Shown here piece by piece: positions 1 to 13,293 of a stretch of 64,000 bases of DNA. Under the pieces are notes generated by a model, which was not told the origin of the DNA, ran no database searches, and saw only the letters and a list, made by a program, of their open reading frames with translations. The first letter of the stretch is position 1. Each line of letters starts with the position of its first letter. Origin of the DNA: Ascidia mentula (taxonomy: Eukaryota > Chordata > Ascidiacea > Phlebobranchia > Ascidiidae); the NCBI GenBank assembly GCA_947561715.1, contig OX387202.1, positions 6,337,001 to 6,401,000 of the forward strand, given 5' to 3'. Made by a program: the position numbers and the translations under genes.

Positions 1-1208
1 GTTGTGTTGTTTGGCGTGTAGGGGGATTGATGACGTGCAGTGTGATAAGAACACCTGACCTCTTTGTAAACAATACACTATGTCAGCAAGACACATTGAA
101 AAATGGCAGCTGTGAGCTGTTAAAAAAGTGACTGGCGGATACCGTTACGACGTACACTCATCCCAAACCCACTAATCAAACTGAATGTTGTTTGTTGTTT
201 TGCGCAAGTTACTACAACGTAAAAAACAACTTTAACACAGGTAAAACCTTGCTGGTTGCGGATATAGCGCCAATTATATGACTTCCTTATAATCGCGCAC
301 AGCCTTGTGACTGCAGTCGATTTTACTCGGAGGTGATATAGGTTGCAACATACCGCATCGGACGCCTAGTTGCTGCACGTATGTTCAAACAAAAACCCAC
401 TCATCACGAAAACTGTTGACGTTTTTATGATGGAATTTTAGGTCATTATTATTCCGCAAACTCACTAAATTTTGTCAGAGGCAATGCACGCTGGCAAATA
501 ATATAATGTGATAAATTGAAACTGCAGACGTTTACGTAATGGATGGGCTGTTTTCCAAGAAAAGTTTCCTCTATGTAGACAGTAAGGTCCAGAAATGTGT
601 TGCAATAACCGCTTGTCGCACGACCACAAAATAAATTACAAAACCCTACAGCACAATAAGTGATTTGAAACTATGTGTTTTTTGGTTTCCTCAATTCATG
701 ACAAAATAATTTTAATATCAAGGTGGATTTATACAAGATTTAACAGTCGCGTGGCAATCACAATTTACCTGACGCACGAAGTCGTTTCTAATCGCATTTG
801 TAAACAACGGAAACAACCCTAAAAACACGTGTAACAGGAAGGTGAATAATACATATTACGAGGTGAATAATACATATCACAAACAATATTCAGATCATGT
901 CCCACGAGAGGGGGTGCAGCTGGTGCGGAGTATCAGGACCCATACCAGCAGCCTGGGGGGACATGAACATAGCAAGAGCGGACCCACGAACACAATTGTT
1001 TATTTAATAACAAAGGGATTTCTGTCGAGAACGCTCGGTTTCATGTGTCAAACAACTAGCCATGGAAGTAAGCCTAAATAACTTTTGTCAACATAATGAC
1101 CGTTATTGCGTCATAGACATCTTGTGACTACACTGACATTAAGAGGAGCTCTCGTAATCGCATTTTACCGACAAGCGGCCGAATTTTGAAGTACGGAACA
1201 TGGATAGA
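1..1208. other. Left edge, no supported gene
   Basis: AT-rich sequence without a recognisable exon, RNA gene or element. A short direct repeat (GGTGAATAATACATAT, twice near 841-877) and a GC-richer patch near 900-1000 are the only visible structure. The open frame across 842-1081 has low-complexity composition, no family motif and no splice context, so I do not call it a gene. Confidence 0.5.
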
Positions 1209-2524
1209 TCTCTGATTGGTCGCAGCTCGACAGATATTCCCAAAAACTTTTCCGCCTTTCCCTGACAACCAAATTTTCTCTTGGCCTAGTCAACTGTATT
1301 CACCCTTGTTCTTGGTAAACGCAATTTACGTGTATTTCAGGCCACTTGTCACAAGGTATCTTGGGCCCAGCAGAGCCTTCTCCAGCGTTGGGCATTCGAG
1401 TGGTTGTGTCAGCGTCTTGCAATTGTCTGCTCTGGTCAGACGGTGGTGTAATTCTGACGTGCTTTATTAAAGTTCACAGTCGTGTCTTGAGTCGTGACCA
1501 TATCATGGCGATTGCTCGGTCGATGTTGGCGGAAAGTCAACGTTTTCATGTTTGGATAAAGTTTGCGTTTCAACATTTTAAAGATTATGTTTGTAATCAA
1601 TTGCAAGCCCCGTTTGAAAGCAAGATACAATTATGAGCGTAACGTTGAAGGTGGATGAAGGCCGAACCAAAATCAAGTCATATATTAGTTGTTGGAAAAC
1701 CCAGTTACATGAATACGTTTGTTTCTTTGCCAAAAATATTATTCGCAAGCCAAAATTTTAAGCATTGAGGCACGGAGTCTCGGTGAAGTGTTGTTTTAAA
1801 TTGGAAGATGTAATTGAGATAACAATTTTTCGCACTGATGAATCACGTTTAAATTAAATCAATCAACAAAAGTTTGCTGTCACTGTAATCTCTTTCAAGT
1901 CAATTTATTGTAAAAAAGATAAAGGTGAACTGGTGATAAAAATGCCGGTTCTTTCATCCCCCCAGGATGCTGCGAATCCAAAAGGTTTCCTTTGATATCC
2001 GAAATATTACAAATCACAACGAAATATCATAGACACTGAGTAGCATAATATCGGTTTAGCAGGTCTATACTGATTCATACCCAGCGCTACAGGTAACTTT
2101 ATTTACTTTTAGATTACCATCTAAACATTTTATTATCATACGCGTTTATATCAATGCGCCAAAAAAGTTTGTAGAATGCAATAAATGTTTTGAAATGGGT
2201 TGTTTTTATTTGACTGGCTATGTCAAAAAATCCTGGGCAATCAAATAATTTTAACGATTTAAATGCGTGTTCATTGTTTATTAACAATTAAAAGGGTAAA
2301 CACTGACGCATATTTTTGCGGCATACCTCCCTCAAATTTACAATACAACGTTACCTAAAAATGTTGCTGTAATAAGGAGTTATCACTTACTACAGTATGT
2401 TATGATGAACTGAGAAGTTAAAATTTATCTCTCAAAAACAAAGCTTTTCCAAACTATTTTCTTAAGACAAAACACATATGGTCACAAGGTCTTTTCGTAG
2501 AATTAAAACACACTTTTTTTCTCA

Positions 2525-2985
2525 AAATTTACGAAGAACTGCCGCAAATCTGGAACCATAGTGGAATTAGATGACAGCAATTGGCATCAATGCTTAGAGG
2601 GTCAATGGATGTTAAAATTTTATGCGCCATGGTGTCCTGCATGTAAAGCAAATGAAGCTGACTATATAGGTTTTGCAGAATGGAGTGATGACTTGCAAAT
2701 AAATGTAGCCATGGTTGACATCACTAAAGAACCAGGGTTAAGTGGGAGATTCATGGTCACGGCACTACCAACCTTTTATTTTGGAAAGGATGGTGAGTTT
2801 TGGAGATACAACGGGCATCGAAAATCAGATGCCATGCATGATTTTGTGGAAAGCAAACAATGGAAGGGGGTTGAACCGATTTGGTGGGTCCGACACCCAA
2901 ACTCAATACAGATGACATTGATGTCATGTCTTTTTAAGACCTCTGTGATAATGAAGAATATTCATGACTCCTTAACAGAAACAAC
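2525..2985 (+). pseudogene. TMX1-like thioredoxin-domain fragment, probable retrocopy
   Basis: An open frame encodes a thioredoxin fold close to TMX1, the ER membrane disulfide reductase. Visible landmarks are VELDDSNW, FYAPWCPAC with the TMX1-type CPAC active site, FAEW, the PGLSGRF stretch, the cis-proline ALPTFYF and DGEFWRYNG. The match stops after the thioredoxin domain. The signal peptide, membrane helix and acidic cytoplasmic tail of the family are absent, and the frame runs out at 3049 in sequence shared with unit E. The domain is uninterrupted although vertebrate TMX1 splits it over several exons. Unit E has the same flanks without this insert (CTCAAAA at 8832 against 2521, then a common AAAATCACTTTTTTGTATTC), so it was inserted into D or lost from E. 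I read it as a truncated processed copy; a single-exon remnant of a real gene is the alternative. Confidence 0.65.
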
Positions 2986-3434
2986 TTACAAAGAAAATAC
3001 TTTTGTAATAAAATCACTTTTTTGTATTCGCTTAAGATTTTTGAAATGAATTGACATCAGCAACATCATGTCAGATTCCAACTTAGTCCTGACAAACACA
3101 ACTGACATAACTGTATTACATGAATAGAAGAACAAAATTAAAATGACTCCCAGTATAATTAGGATTAGCTCCAACTAGGCTAATGGGAAAGACGCATTTA
3201 GTATTAAATAATATCAAATGATATGAAGCCAACCATATGAACAAATTCCAGAGATGATCACGGACTCCGCAAGTCGTAGTGCCAGGGTGGTTCTTCCAAC
3301 ATGTTTTTATCTATGACCTCCCCAAAATGTGTAGCGACAACTCGCAAATGAAAACGTCTTGATACCAACGTTGATGCAAATAAGTTATATAGATCCAAAA
3401 GGTTACTCTCCATTGTGAATTCGAACATGTCTGC

Positions 3435-4460
3435 TTAGACGACCTTGGCCTTTAAATGTTTTTGAACACAACGTGCACTTGACAGTTTCTCTGCAGTATG
3501 CGTTTTTCTGTGCTTTTTTGATTCCCCAGCTGTCTTGAAGCATTTTTCGCATATGTCACATCTGTAAGGCTTTTTCCCGATGTGAATTCTAACATGAGCG
3601 GTTAGATGTGATGTCATACGGAATGCTTTTGAACAAAATGTACATTTGTAGGGTTTCTCACCAGTATGAATTCGAACGTGTTTCTTCAGACTGAAACTCT
3701 CGCTGAAACCTTTGGAACAAATTGTGCATTTGTATGGTTTCTCTCCAGTATGAGTTTGTCTAAGGTGCCTTTTCATATAATCTGCAGATTTGAAGAATTT
3801 TTCGCATATGTCACATTTAAAGGGCTTCTCTCTAGTATGAATTCGAACGTGTCTTGTTAGATGGGTTTTACTTGTGAATGATTTGAAACACAATTTGCAC
3901 TCGAAAGGTTTGTCTCCAATGTGCAGTCGAGCGTGACTATTTAGATTACTCTTGTGGCGGAATGTTTTTGAACATAAAGTGCACTTGAAAGGTTTCTCTC
4001 CGGTATGACTTCGTCGATGGATATTTGCTTCCATTGAGGTCTTGAAGCATTTTTCGCAAATTTCGCATCTGAAAGGCTTTTCTCCAGTGTGAATTCTGAC
4101 ATGATCGGTTAGATGGGATTTTTCGCTGAATGCTTTTGGGCAAAATGAGCACTTGTATGGCCTCTCCCCAGTATGAATTCGGACGTGTCGGTTTCGACCG
4201 CTACTAGAGCAGAAGCTTTTTGAACAAATTGTGCACTTGTATGGTTTCTCTCCAGTATGAAATCGTCTGTGCATTTGGATTTCTCCTGCGCTTTTGAAGC
4301 ATTTTTCGCAAATTTCACATCTGAAAGGTTTTTCTCCAGTATGTATTCGAATGTGTGTGACTAAATTACCTTTGAAGGTAAACAATTTTGAACAAAATGA
4401 GCACTTGAGGGATTTCTCTCTTTTCTGTTTCCGTACCGTTGTATCTTGATCCTTTCCCAT
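3435..4460 (-). CDS. C2H2 zinc-finger protein, copy D (341 aa)
   Basis: A single-exon gene for a probable sequence-specific nuclear DNA-binding protein. A short basic N-terminus (MGKDQDTTVRKQKREKS) is followed by eleven C2H2 fingers joined by TGEKP-type linkers. It is the most diverged of the five copies. Several linkers differ (HIGDKP, HTREKP, HIGKKP), finger 8 has an extra residue between its last two zinc ligands (HLRQTH), and finger 3 has a different helix (SSSGRNRH against RSSVLNQH in copies A-C). The C-terminal tail is the frameshifted relic of a twelfth finger, as in all copies. No KRAB, SCAN, BTB or other effector domain is seen. The ATG chosen is the one shared by all copies. Target DNA is unknown. 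Confidence 0.85.
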   Translation of the reverse strand: MGKDQDTTVRKQKREKSLKCSFCSKLFTFKGNLVTHIRIHTGEKPFRCEICEKCFKSAGEIQMHRRFHTGEKPYKCTICSKSFCSSSGRNRHVRIHTGERPYKCSFCPKAFSEKSHLTDHVRIHTGEKPFRCEICEKCFKTSMEANIHRRSHTGEKPFKCTLCSKTFRHKSNLNSHARLHIGDKPFECKLCFKSFTSKTHLTRHVRIHTREKPFKCDICEKFFKSADYMKRHLRQTHTGEKPYKCTICSKGFSESFSLKKHVRIHTGEKPYKCTFCSKAFRMTSHLTAHVRIHIGKKPYRCDICEKCFKTAGESKKHRKTHTAEKLSSARCVQKHLKAKVV

Positions 4461-7380
4461 GCCGACAGTTTCGTTTAAATAACTTTAAACAAAAGTTATG
4501 TGAACAACTTTTCTTCTGATTTTGTATCTTTTTTTTGCTAAATACTTTTTGTGTGGAACAAAAAGATCTGAAAAACAACAACAAACGAAATCTTAATTTA
4601 TCACAACACCTATTATAGACGTGTGCGTATAAAACATTGGTATTTCAGAAACCATACGTTGATATAACGAAACGTACCATATAGTTTGATCAATCTGGTT
4701 ACAATATCTGCCTGTGTTTTCCATAAGGCTCACCCAATTTTAACAACACCATGCAAAAAAATTGAATCTATTATCTAACATAGATACAAAACACGTTATT
4801 TAGCACTGATATTGGATGAAAAAAGGGCTAACAAAATACGCCCTTAAACAAAAAAAAGAAGTCGACCCTTTTAGGTGATTCACTTTTTGGTTCATTGGTT
4901 GACCTTTACACAGATATGAAAATTATGAAAAGATTACATACTTATATTCATGTTCCACTCTGATCCTTTGCAACAAACATAAACTTCTGCTCCCAAGTCT
5001 TTCACACTAACAAACAGGAATATTACTGAACTAATTCAACAGTAACCATAACCCCCTCTCGCTCCTACACGACTCCTTATCGTCCATAAATCATCGTACA
5101 TTCATGGTACATACAATGCCTTTGGAACAAGCACTTACACATTTCTGCTATAGTGTTCCAATTTTCTCGCCCATGCTTACTATCGCATTGGAACACATGT
5201 TCGCTTGTTTTTTCTGGAGGGTTTACGCACGCATTCACGTAATAAACCAGCACCCCTAAAACAATCAACTCGTTTGCGACCAAGATAACAGCGTGTCATT
5301 GTCAAAGATTTGTCTGTATCCCCCTACATTGCACTAGAACGCAACGTCATTTTACGTCCCACTAGGTAAAACGCGCCCACCCAATTATCCACCAAAACAA
5401 CCCACTCCTGGTCTCACACGAAGGGGATTGTTACGTCACAGTACCACTAATACAAACAACGTACAATGAAAACATGCCTCCTACCACAGTTACCAAATTG
5501 TATCCACGTTAATCAGTTACATTTCAAATATATAAGACTCGAAAGTTATGTCGCCGAGTCAAAGGACTTCACAAGTTCAAAACACAAGTAAAACTAAACG
5601 TACCAACTGTGGGGTGACCCAGGCACGTACCAGCCCACGGCTAGTGGTTCCACCAAAGTTCCAAATATACATACATTATTATGTTTACACCTTATTCAAC
5701 TGGAAACCGGATAAAAGTCAGTTATGTCTTAACAGCAAAACAATTTCGTCCTTTCACCCTACAAACCAGTCGTCCAAAAGACAAGCACATGCGCGGATGG
5801 ATACAAAACACTGTACTGATTAAAGGTGATCCCGAATCAGTCAAGCGTTAATTTTAGCTGTAACAAATAGTTTGGCGTGGAGTTGGATCACAAACTATGG
5901 GACAGATAATTATTAAACGCTTGTGATTATGCGAGTTTGTATCTAGAGGTTGCTTGTTTTGTTCTACTTCTGGAAAAAATCCAAATTTGTTTTGTTCAGA
6001 TACCACAAGCGTGAAACATCTAAACTAATGTGCAATTGGTTACGCTTGAGTGGTCATTTAATAAAACCATAAAGATATGTTGTTCAACTCTTGACATTAT
6101 ATTGAATAACTGTTGATAAACGCAAATAGCAAATGGTCGTGTGTGTAGTTTGCTATCCTATATGCAGAAGATTATACCTGTGTAATGTTGACTCTTTTTA
6201 TTTTAAGCACACTGTTTTCCCTGTTTTTCTCTTTGTTCACAGTTGGCTGCTACAAAACACTGTACTGATTAAAGGTGATCCCGAATCAGTCAAGCGTTAA
6301 TTTTAGCTGTAACAAATAGTTTGGCGTTGCGTTGGATCACAATCTATGCTGGACAGGAAATTATCAAACGTTTGTGTTTATGCGCGTTTGCATCCATAAG
6401 TTGCTTGTTTTTTAGAACAATTAGTTAAAAATTGTAAGCTGGCTTTTGTTTGAAATCTTGTTCTGGTATTGGACAAATATCTGCAACTGGTTACGCATGA
6501 GTAAGCAAGCGGTGATAAAATCATGAAAGAACTTTGGTCCGACTCTTGATGACGGCAAAAGCAACTGGTCATTTCTGTAGTTTGCCAGTCTATACACAGA
6601 CGGTTGCAGATTATACAAAATGTGGCTTTTTTCCTAATTTTAAAGGTTGTGTTTTAACTGTAAACAAATTGATATGGACAGAGTGCGTGATAAGAAGAAA
6701 GGCGACACTTGCTGCAAAACTGTTTCGTTCTTTCGTTGAAAAACTACAAACAAACATCTCGCCTGTAAACCCGACTGGACCTTTTCCCGGAATAGAACCA
6801 ACACAGTGAGAAAATCAAACTCCAGGACATGAAGCGTTGTTTTATCTCCACAAGCAACGCAACATATAATCGCTGGTTGTCTATTACGTCATAAAGGGTA
6901 ATTTCCCTGGGCCGCAAACCAACATAAGCTGGTTTAAAGCCAACGAGTAATTTTGCCATTCATAACAATGGAGTTGGATTTTACAGAATATTCGTATGTG
7001 GATACCTGGGGAATACAAATATTTTGTAGTTGGAATATCCAACCTTTGGAGGATTTTTATTCGTTACAACGTGAGTAAGAAAGATGCGTGGTTGGTTATG
7101 TTTTTGTTTTATTTATGAAAAAAAAAGAATTTGATTAAATGGATTTTTATAAATAATGTCGTTGAAATTAGTGGAAATTATTAACTGCATACATGAGCAA
7201 TTGTAAAAATCAGTTGCTAATAAACAGTTGGATTAATACCAGTTCAAAAACAACTTTTTGTTTATCTTTAATATGCTTTTACAATTATTCATTTGTGCGG
7301 ACAACATGACCCATCAATGAGAGGAATGGGGTTTGTTCCGTGCTTTTGTCTGCACACTCACAAGTGATAAACCAACTAGC

Positions 7381-10300
7381 CATCTCTGATTGGTCGCAAG
7401 ACAGGTATTCTACATACTTTTGCGCCCTTCGTTGCCAACCAAATTTTCCCTGGCCTAGTCAAGTGTATTAACCCTTGTTCTTGGTGTACGCAATTTATGT
7501 GTATTTCAGTCCACTTGTCACAAATTATCTTTTTTTCGAGAGGTTGTGTCAGCGTCTTGCAATTGTCTGCTCTGATCAGACGGTGGTGCAATTCCAACGT
7601 GCTTTTCAAAAGGTCACAATCGTGTCTTGAGTCGCGGCCACATTATGTCATTTGGTCTGGTCGAATTGGCGGAAAATGATTGTTTTCATGTTCGGATGAA
7701 GTTTGCATTTCAGCAGAACTTGTTTTAAAGATTATATTTTTCATAAAGTGCAAACCCTGTTTAAAAGTCACTTTACAAGTCATAATTACTAGTGTAGCGT
7801 TGAAGGTGGATGAAGGTCGAAGTAATGATAGTATAGTTGTTGTCAAACCCTGTTTACATGACTATGTTTGTTTCTTTGTTGTCAGGAACAATATTATTCG
7901 TAAACCGAAATCTTAGACATTGGAGTCACGTAACCTCAGTTAAATGTTTTTTTAATTTGGAAAATGTAATTCCATGCGCCATGCACGGTATATACGAAAC
8001 TTGGTTTAATTTTTACATTTAGCATTTGAATTTTTGTCATATTTTTTTTATCAACGAATTATAAACTTACATAATTACTTAGGTTATGAACGGAAAAACA
8101 TTATAGTTATGAACGGAGTTGGAGTAATAGTGTTGAGATAATGAAAGTTCCACTAACTGAAAGCATGAAAGACTGCTAATCCATGTGGTTTCCTTTGCTG
8201 TCCGAAATATTACAAATCGCAACGAAATATCATAGACACTGAGTAACATAATATCGGTTTGACAGGTCTATACTGATACATACGCAGCGCTACATTTGTG
8301 ATACAGGTAACTTTATTTACCTTAGATTACCATCTAAACATTTTATTTTCATGCGTTTTTATATCAAAGCGCTAAAATTGTCTGTAGAATGAATTAAATA
8401 TCAAAAAACCTTAGGCCATCATATAATCATAACGATTTAAAGGCGTGGGTCAGTGTAAAAGGGGAAACACTGACGCATATTTTGGCGGCACACTTCCCTC
8501 AAATTCCCAATACAACATTACCTAAAAATGTTGCTGTAGGGTGTTATCATTTACTACACAATGCTCCGCTTAACAGAGAAGTTTAAATCTACCTCTCAAA
8601 AACAAAGCCTCCAGAGTGGCTTCATGCTGCCAGTAATTATGAACGAAATTGACGTCGGCCATTTTTAATTGCTGATGAGGAATCTGGCAGATTATACAAC
8701 TCCTATTTCTTCTGCCAATACAGGACAGTAACATGTGAAAGCGTTAATAAACGTTGGTTTAAAAATATTTTATTTGGACAAAACACATATAGTCACCAGG
8801 TCTTTTCGTAGAATTCAAACACACTTTTTTTCTCAAAACTGAGAAAATATTTATTTGTAAAATCACTTTTTTGTATTCGCTTGAAATTTTTAAAATGAAT
8901 TGACATCAGCAACATCATGTTAGATTCCAACTTAGCCCAAGCAAGTACAACTGACATAACTGTATTACATGAACATAAGAACAAAATGACTCCCAGTATA
9001 ATTGGCATTAGCTCCAATTACGCTAATGGGAAAGAAGCATTTAGTATTAAACAAAGTAACAAAATGAAATTAGAATTATAAAGAATATCAAATGATATAA
9101 AGCTAACCATATGAACAAATTTTAGAGGTGGTTATGGACTTGGATTTTAAGTTGCAGCGACATGGAGGTTCTTCTAATATGCATTAACATTTTTTTGTAT
9201 GATCTCTCCAAAATATGTGGCGACAATTCACAAATGATAAGTCATTGTCCTGCATCTTCTCACAAGGGAGCTGTTGTCACATGATTACTTTGTTTAAGAA
9301 AGCTTAAATTGAAATACACTGACTTTGATGCAAATATATTCAATCTAAAAGGTTACTCTCCATTTTAAATTCGAACATGCCTACTTAGATGACCTTTGCC
9401 TTGGAATGTTTTTGAACACAACGTGCACTTGACAGTTTCTCTGCAGTATGCGTTTTTCTGTGGTTTTTTGATTCCCCAGCTGTCTTGAAGCATTTTTCGC
9501 ATATGTCACATCTGTATGGCTTTTCACCAGTGTGAATTCTAACATGTGCAGTTAGATGTGATGTACTGCGGAATGCTTTCGAACAAAATGTGCATTTGTA
9601 GGGTTTTTCTCCAGTATGAGTTCGCACGTGTGTGTTTAGACTGGAACTCTCGCTGAACCCTTTGGAACAAATTGTGCATTTGTATGGTTTCTCTCCAGTA
9701 TGAGTTCGTCTGTGCCTTTTCACATAATCTGCAGAATTGAAGACTTTTTCGCATATGTCACATTTGAAGGGTTTCTCTCCAGTATGAATTCGAACGTGTC
9801 TTGTTAGATGGGTTTTACTTGTGAATGATTTGAAACACAATTTGCACGCGAAAGGTTTGTCTCCATTGTGTAGTCGAACGTGTCTATTTAGATTACTCTT
9901 GTGGCTGAACGCTTTTGAGCATAAAGTGCACTTGAAAGGTTTCTCTCCGGTATGACTTCGTCTATGGATATTTGCTTCCCCTGACGTTGTAAAACATTTT
10001 TCGCATATATCACATCTGAAAGGCTTTTCTCCAGTGTGAATTCTGACATGCTCGGTTAGATGGAATTTTTCGTTGAATGCTTTTGGGCAAAATGAGCACT
10101 TGTATGGCCTCTCCCCAGTATGAATTCGTACGTGTTGGCTTAGAGTACTACTAGAGCTGAAGCTTTTTGAGCAAATTGTGCACTTGTATGGTTTCTCTCC
10201 AGTGTGAATTCGTCTGTGCATTTGGATTTCTCCTGCGCTTTTGAAGGATTTTTCGCAAATTTCACATCTGAAAGGCTTTTCTCCAGTATGAATTCGAATG

Positions 10301-11652
10301 TGTGTGACTAAATTACCTTTCAAGGTAAAGAATTTTGAACAAAATGAGCACTTGAAAGATTTCTCTCGTTTCTGTTTCCGTACCGTTGTATCTTGATCCT
10401 TTCCCATGTCGACAGTTTCGTTGAAATAACTTTATACAAAACGTTCATTGAAACGTTCTTTTCTTTTGATTTTGTACCTTTTTTTGCTTAAACTTTTTTT
10501 TTGTGGAACAAAAAGATCTGAAAAACCACAACAGACGTAAACTTAATTAATCACAAAACTTACTGTAGACGTGTGTGTATAACACGTTAGTATTTTAGAC
10601 ATATTACGTTGATATAACGAATCGCACCATATAGTCAGATTCATCTGGTTGCAATATCTCTCAGTATTTTCCATAAGGCTCGCCCCAATTTTAACAACAC
10701 AATGCAAAAAAATGTGAATCCATTACATAACATTGATACAAAACACTTTATTCGGCACTGGTGTTGGTTGAATAAAGGGATCATAGTTAACAAAAGACGC
10801 CCTTTAACAAAAAAGTCGACCGATTCACTTTTTGGTTCATTGGTTGACCTTTACACAGATATGAAATTTATGAAAACATTACATACTAACATTCATGTCC
10901 CGCTCTGATCCTTTGCAACAAACATAAATATGCGTTTCTGCTCCCATGTCTTTCACACTAACAAACAAGAATATTACCGAACTAACTAAACGGTAACTAT
11001 ACCCCTCTCGCTTCTACATGCTGCAAACATTCAGACACCTTTAGACCATAAAACATCGTACATTCATGGTACATACAATGCCTTTACAACAGGAACTTAT
11101 ACACATTTCTGCTATTTAAACGTTATCTTCGTCCATGCTTACTATCGCATTGAACACATGCTCGCTTGTGCAGCTGTCCTTTTTTCCTGGAGTGTTTACG
11201 CACGCATTCACGTAATTTCCAACTCGCGTGACTAACGCCCTTAAACAATTAACTCGTTTGCGACCAAGATAACAACGTGCCAGTGTCAACGATTTGTCTG
11301 GACCCCCTACACTGCATTTTGTGAAAAAAAAGTTGCCATCTTGTAAAACGCAAAGTAATGCATTGTCTTAAAAAAAGATTCCGAACCACAATGTGGTATT
11401 CAATCTGTTTCTATATTATATGCCTAACCTCTAAATTTGTAACTTGACTCCATGTATACAGTTTTACAAGTTTTTTGTCAACTTTAAGAAAAGATAGTTT
11501 TATCTGAATTAGTAATATAACTACGGAGGTTTCTGAATTACGAACACGCATCTAAAACTGCACTTGGAACAAACCATTACTTAAGTAACTTAAAAACTCA
11601 ACATATTTGTTTAACACTGCTTCCCTGTTTTTTCTCTTCGTTCAAACAGTTA
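7381..11652 (-). repeat. Duplicated zinc-finger unit E (inverted)
   Basis: A minus-oriented copy of the unit, parallel to D from 7383. The 5' flank of its gene (10408-11340) is the reverse complement of the flank at 14.04-15.43 kb in unit A. The stretch 11360-11560 is the reverse complement of about 18.87-19.03 kb. E and A therefore form a head-to-head inverted pair around a spacer of about 2.7 kb. Relative to D, E lacks the TMX1-like insert and has about 150 bp of different sequence at 8610-8770. Apart from the zinc-finger gene I see no gene here. Confidence 0.75.
9385..10407 (-). CDS. C2H2 zinc-finger protein, copy E (340 aa)
   Basis: A single-exon zinc-finger gene transcribed away from copy A. 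It has eleven complete C2H2 fingers with regular HTGEKP linkers and every zinc ligand present, plus the shared basic N-terminus and frameshifted tail. It differs from A-C in the DNA-contact helices of finger 3 (SSSTLSQH), finger 4 (NEKFHLTEH) and finger 10 (RSTSHLTAH), so it may bind a related but distinct site. A nuclear DNA-binding role is inferred from the family; no effector domain is visible. The open frame is intact, which argues for recent function or recent origin. Confidence 0.87.
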   Translation of the reverse strand: MGKDQDTTVRKQKREKSFKCSFCSKFFTLKGNLVTHIRIHTGEKPFRCEICEKSFKSAGEIQMHRRIHTGEKPYKCTICSKSFSSSSTLSQHVRIHTGERPYKCSFCPKAFNEKFHLTEHVRIHTGEKPFRCDICEKCFTTSGEANIHRRSHTGEKPFKCTLCSKAFSHKSNLNRHVRLHNGDKPFACKLCFKSFTSKTHLTRHVRIHTGEKPFKCDICEKVFNSADYVKRHRRTHTGEKPYKCTICSKGFSESSSLNTHVRTHTGEKPYKCTFCSKAFRSTSHLTAHVRIHTGEKPYRCDICEKCFKTAGESKNHRKTHTAEKLSSARCVQKHSKAKVI

Positions 11653-13193
11653 GCTGCTAAACATTCACAGCATTTCGCGCGGAGTTGAAACACAGTCTAT
11701 GCTGAACAGGAAATTGTGTAGAGATTTCAAACGTTTGTGATTATGCGCGTTCGTATCTACAAGTTGCTTGTTTTGTTCTGCTGTCGAAAAAAATCCAATT
11801 TTTTTTTTTGAGATGCCACAAGTGTGAATCATCTAATAATAAATATTGTGCTATTGGTTACGCATGAGTGATCAGGTAATAAAAACATGAAAGAAATGAT
11901 GTTCAAATCTTGACATTATCTTGGTTTAACTCTTGACGTTATGTTGAATAACTCTTGATGAACGCAAAAGCAAATGGTCGTGTGTGTAGTTTGCTATCCT
12001 GTATACAGACGGTTGCAGATTATACATGTGTAATGTTGACTCTTTTTATTTTAAACACACTGCTTCCCTGTTTTTTCTTTTTGTTCACAGTTGGCTGACA
12101 CAGTTGGCTGCACCAGATTCACATAGTTTGGCGTTGCGTTGGATCACAATCTATGCTGGACAGGAAATTATCAAACGTTTGTGATTATGGGCGTTTGTAT
12201 CTAGAAGTTGCTTGTTTTTTACAACAACTTAAAAATTGTAAGTTGACTTTTGTTTGAAATCTTGTTCTGCTTTTGGACCAAAATGCAACTGGTTACGCAT
12301 GAGTAAGCAAGTGGTAATTAAATCATGAAAGAAATTTGGTCGGACTCTTGATGCCAGTCTCAGACGGTTGCAGATTATGCATAATGTGGCCATTTTCACT
12401 TGCTGCAGAACTGTTTCGTTCTTTCGTTAAAAAAAACTACAAACAAACATCTTTTGTATTTTTTGACATTTCGTCTGTAAAATTGACTGGGCCTTTTCAC
12501 GGAATAAAACCAACAGTAAGAAAATCAAACTCCAGGACATGAAGGATTGTTTTTTCTCCACAAGCAACGCAATATATGTGGTAACTTTAATAACCTATAA
12601 GGTACAGGACCGTTACTAAAGGGAGGCGTGATAGAAAAAAAGTTAAGAACCACTGGTTTAGAAGCTACAGGAGACCTAAGTTCCGCAACATACAAGGCCG
12701 GTGATTGGATGGGAGATAAAAGTTGGTGGATTCTTACTTGATATAAATTAGATTTTTCTGACTTAAGATGTTGTTCAAACTCTTTGGTGACGTAATAAAG
12801 TAGGTCTGACGGTGGTGCAAGTATGTTAGACAAAAGAGTGATATTATTTGTTTTCATTTTGCGTGTTTTAATCTTGTAAGCCTTCGACCAAGGTCATAAT
12901 AGGTAAACCAATAAGAGCGTAAGTCGTTTTGTTCGGTTGAAAAATACCTTGATGTTACATTATTCAAGGGCTATTCAAGAGCCAGGAAGGCCAAAGTCAA
13001 AAACTGAAATCTTTTCTGAAGTAAAATTCATCAAATTTTGAAGCACGAATTTATTCAACAAAATTGCCTCGTAATGTTTTTTGATTCGATAAACTTTTTA
13101 TTTCAGAAATCCGTGCTGTAACGACTGTAGGTTCATCCGCTAGTTGGGCACCGCTACGAATTCATTGAGTTCAATCTGAAATCACAGTCTTAC

Positions 13194-13293
13194 CTGCACT
13201 CGGCAAAAGCTTGGCTACCGGAAAAATCACGAAGATCGACACAAATGCGACACCCAGTGGACGCACTGGTGATTTAATAAAGCTACTCCAATC
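13194..13293 (-). pseudogene. Exon fragment with a membrane helix (unit A)
   Basis: Minus-strand 100-nt segment with a TATCAG acceptor and a GTAAGA donor. It reads DWSSFIKSPVRPLG, then a hydrophobic stretch (VAFVSIFVIFPVAKLLP). The exon signals and helix suggest a captured piece of a multi-pass membrane protein. There is a weak resemblance to the bile-acid transporter (SLC10) fold region, but I cannot name it with confidence. No neighbouring exons of the same gene were found. Copies recur in units B and C. Confidence 0.4.

Larger units (their letters stand above)
1209..7380 (-). repeat. Duplicated zinc-finger unit D (inverted)
   Basis: This is the most diverged copy of the zinc-finger unit. 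Its left part (1209-4660) parallels 7383-10600 of unit E, beginning at a shared TCTCTGATTGGTCGCA. Its right part (about 4650-7075), read on the minus strand, matches segments of the plus-strand units: 16.96-17.05 kb, 17.2-18.6 kb and then the 5' flank at 19.08-19.71 kb. Between 5341 and 5594 only one arm of the palindrome found in A-C is present. The unit holds one intact zinc-finger gene and the TMX1-like fragment. The remaining 4461-7380 shows no other gene. The boundaries are estimates by eye. Confidence 0.75.

Noticed and set aside
12525-12857. 110-codon minus-strand frame repeated in units A, B and C
   Set aside because: It is conserved only because the units are recent copies. It has no domain, no homologue I recognise and no splice context, and it spans repeat sequence (an hAT-like end at 12640).
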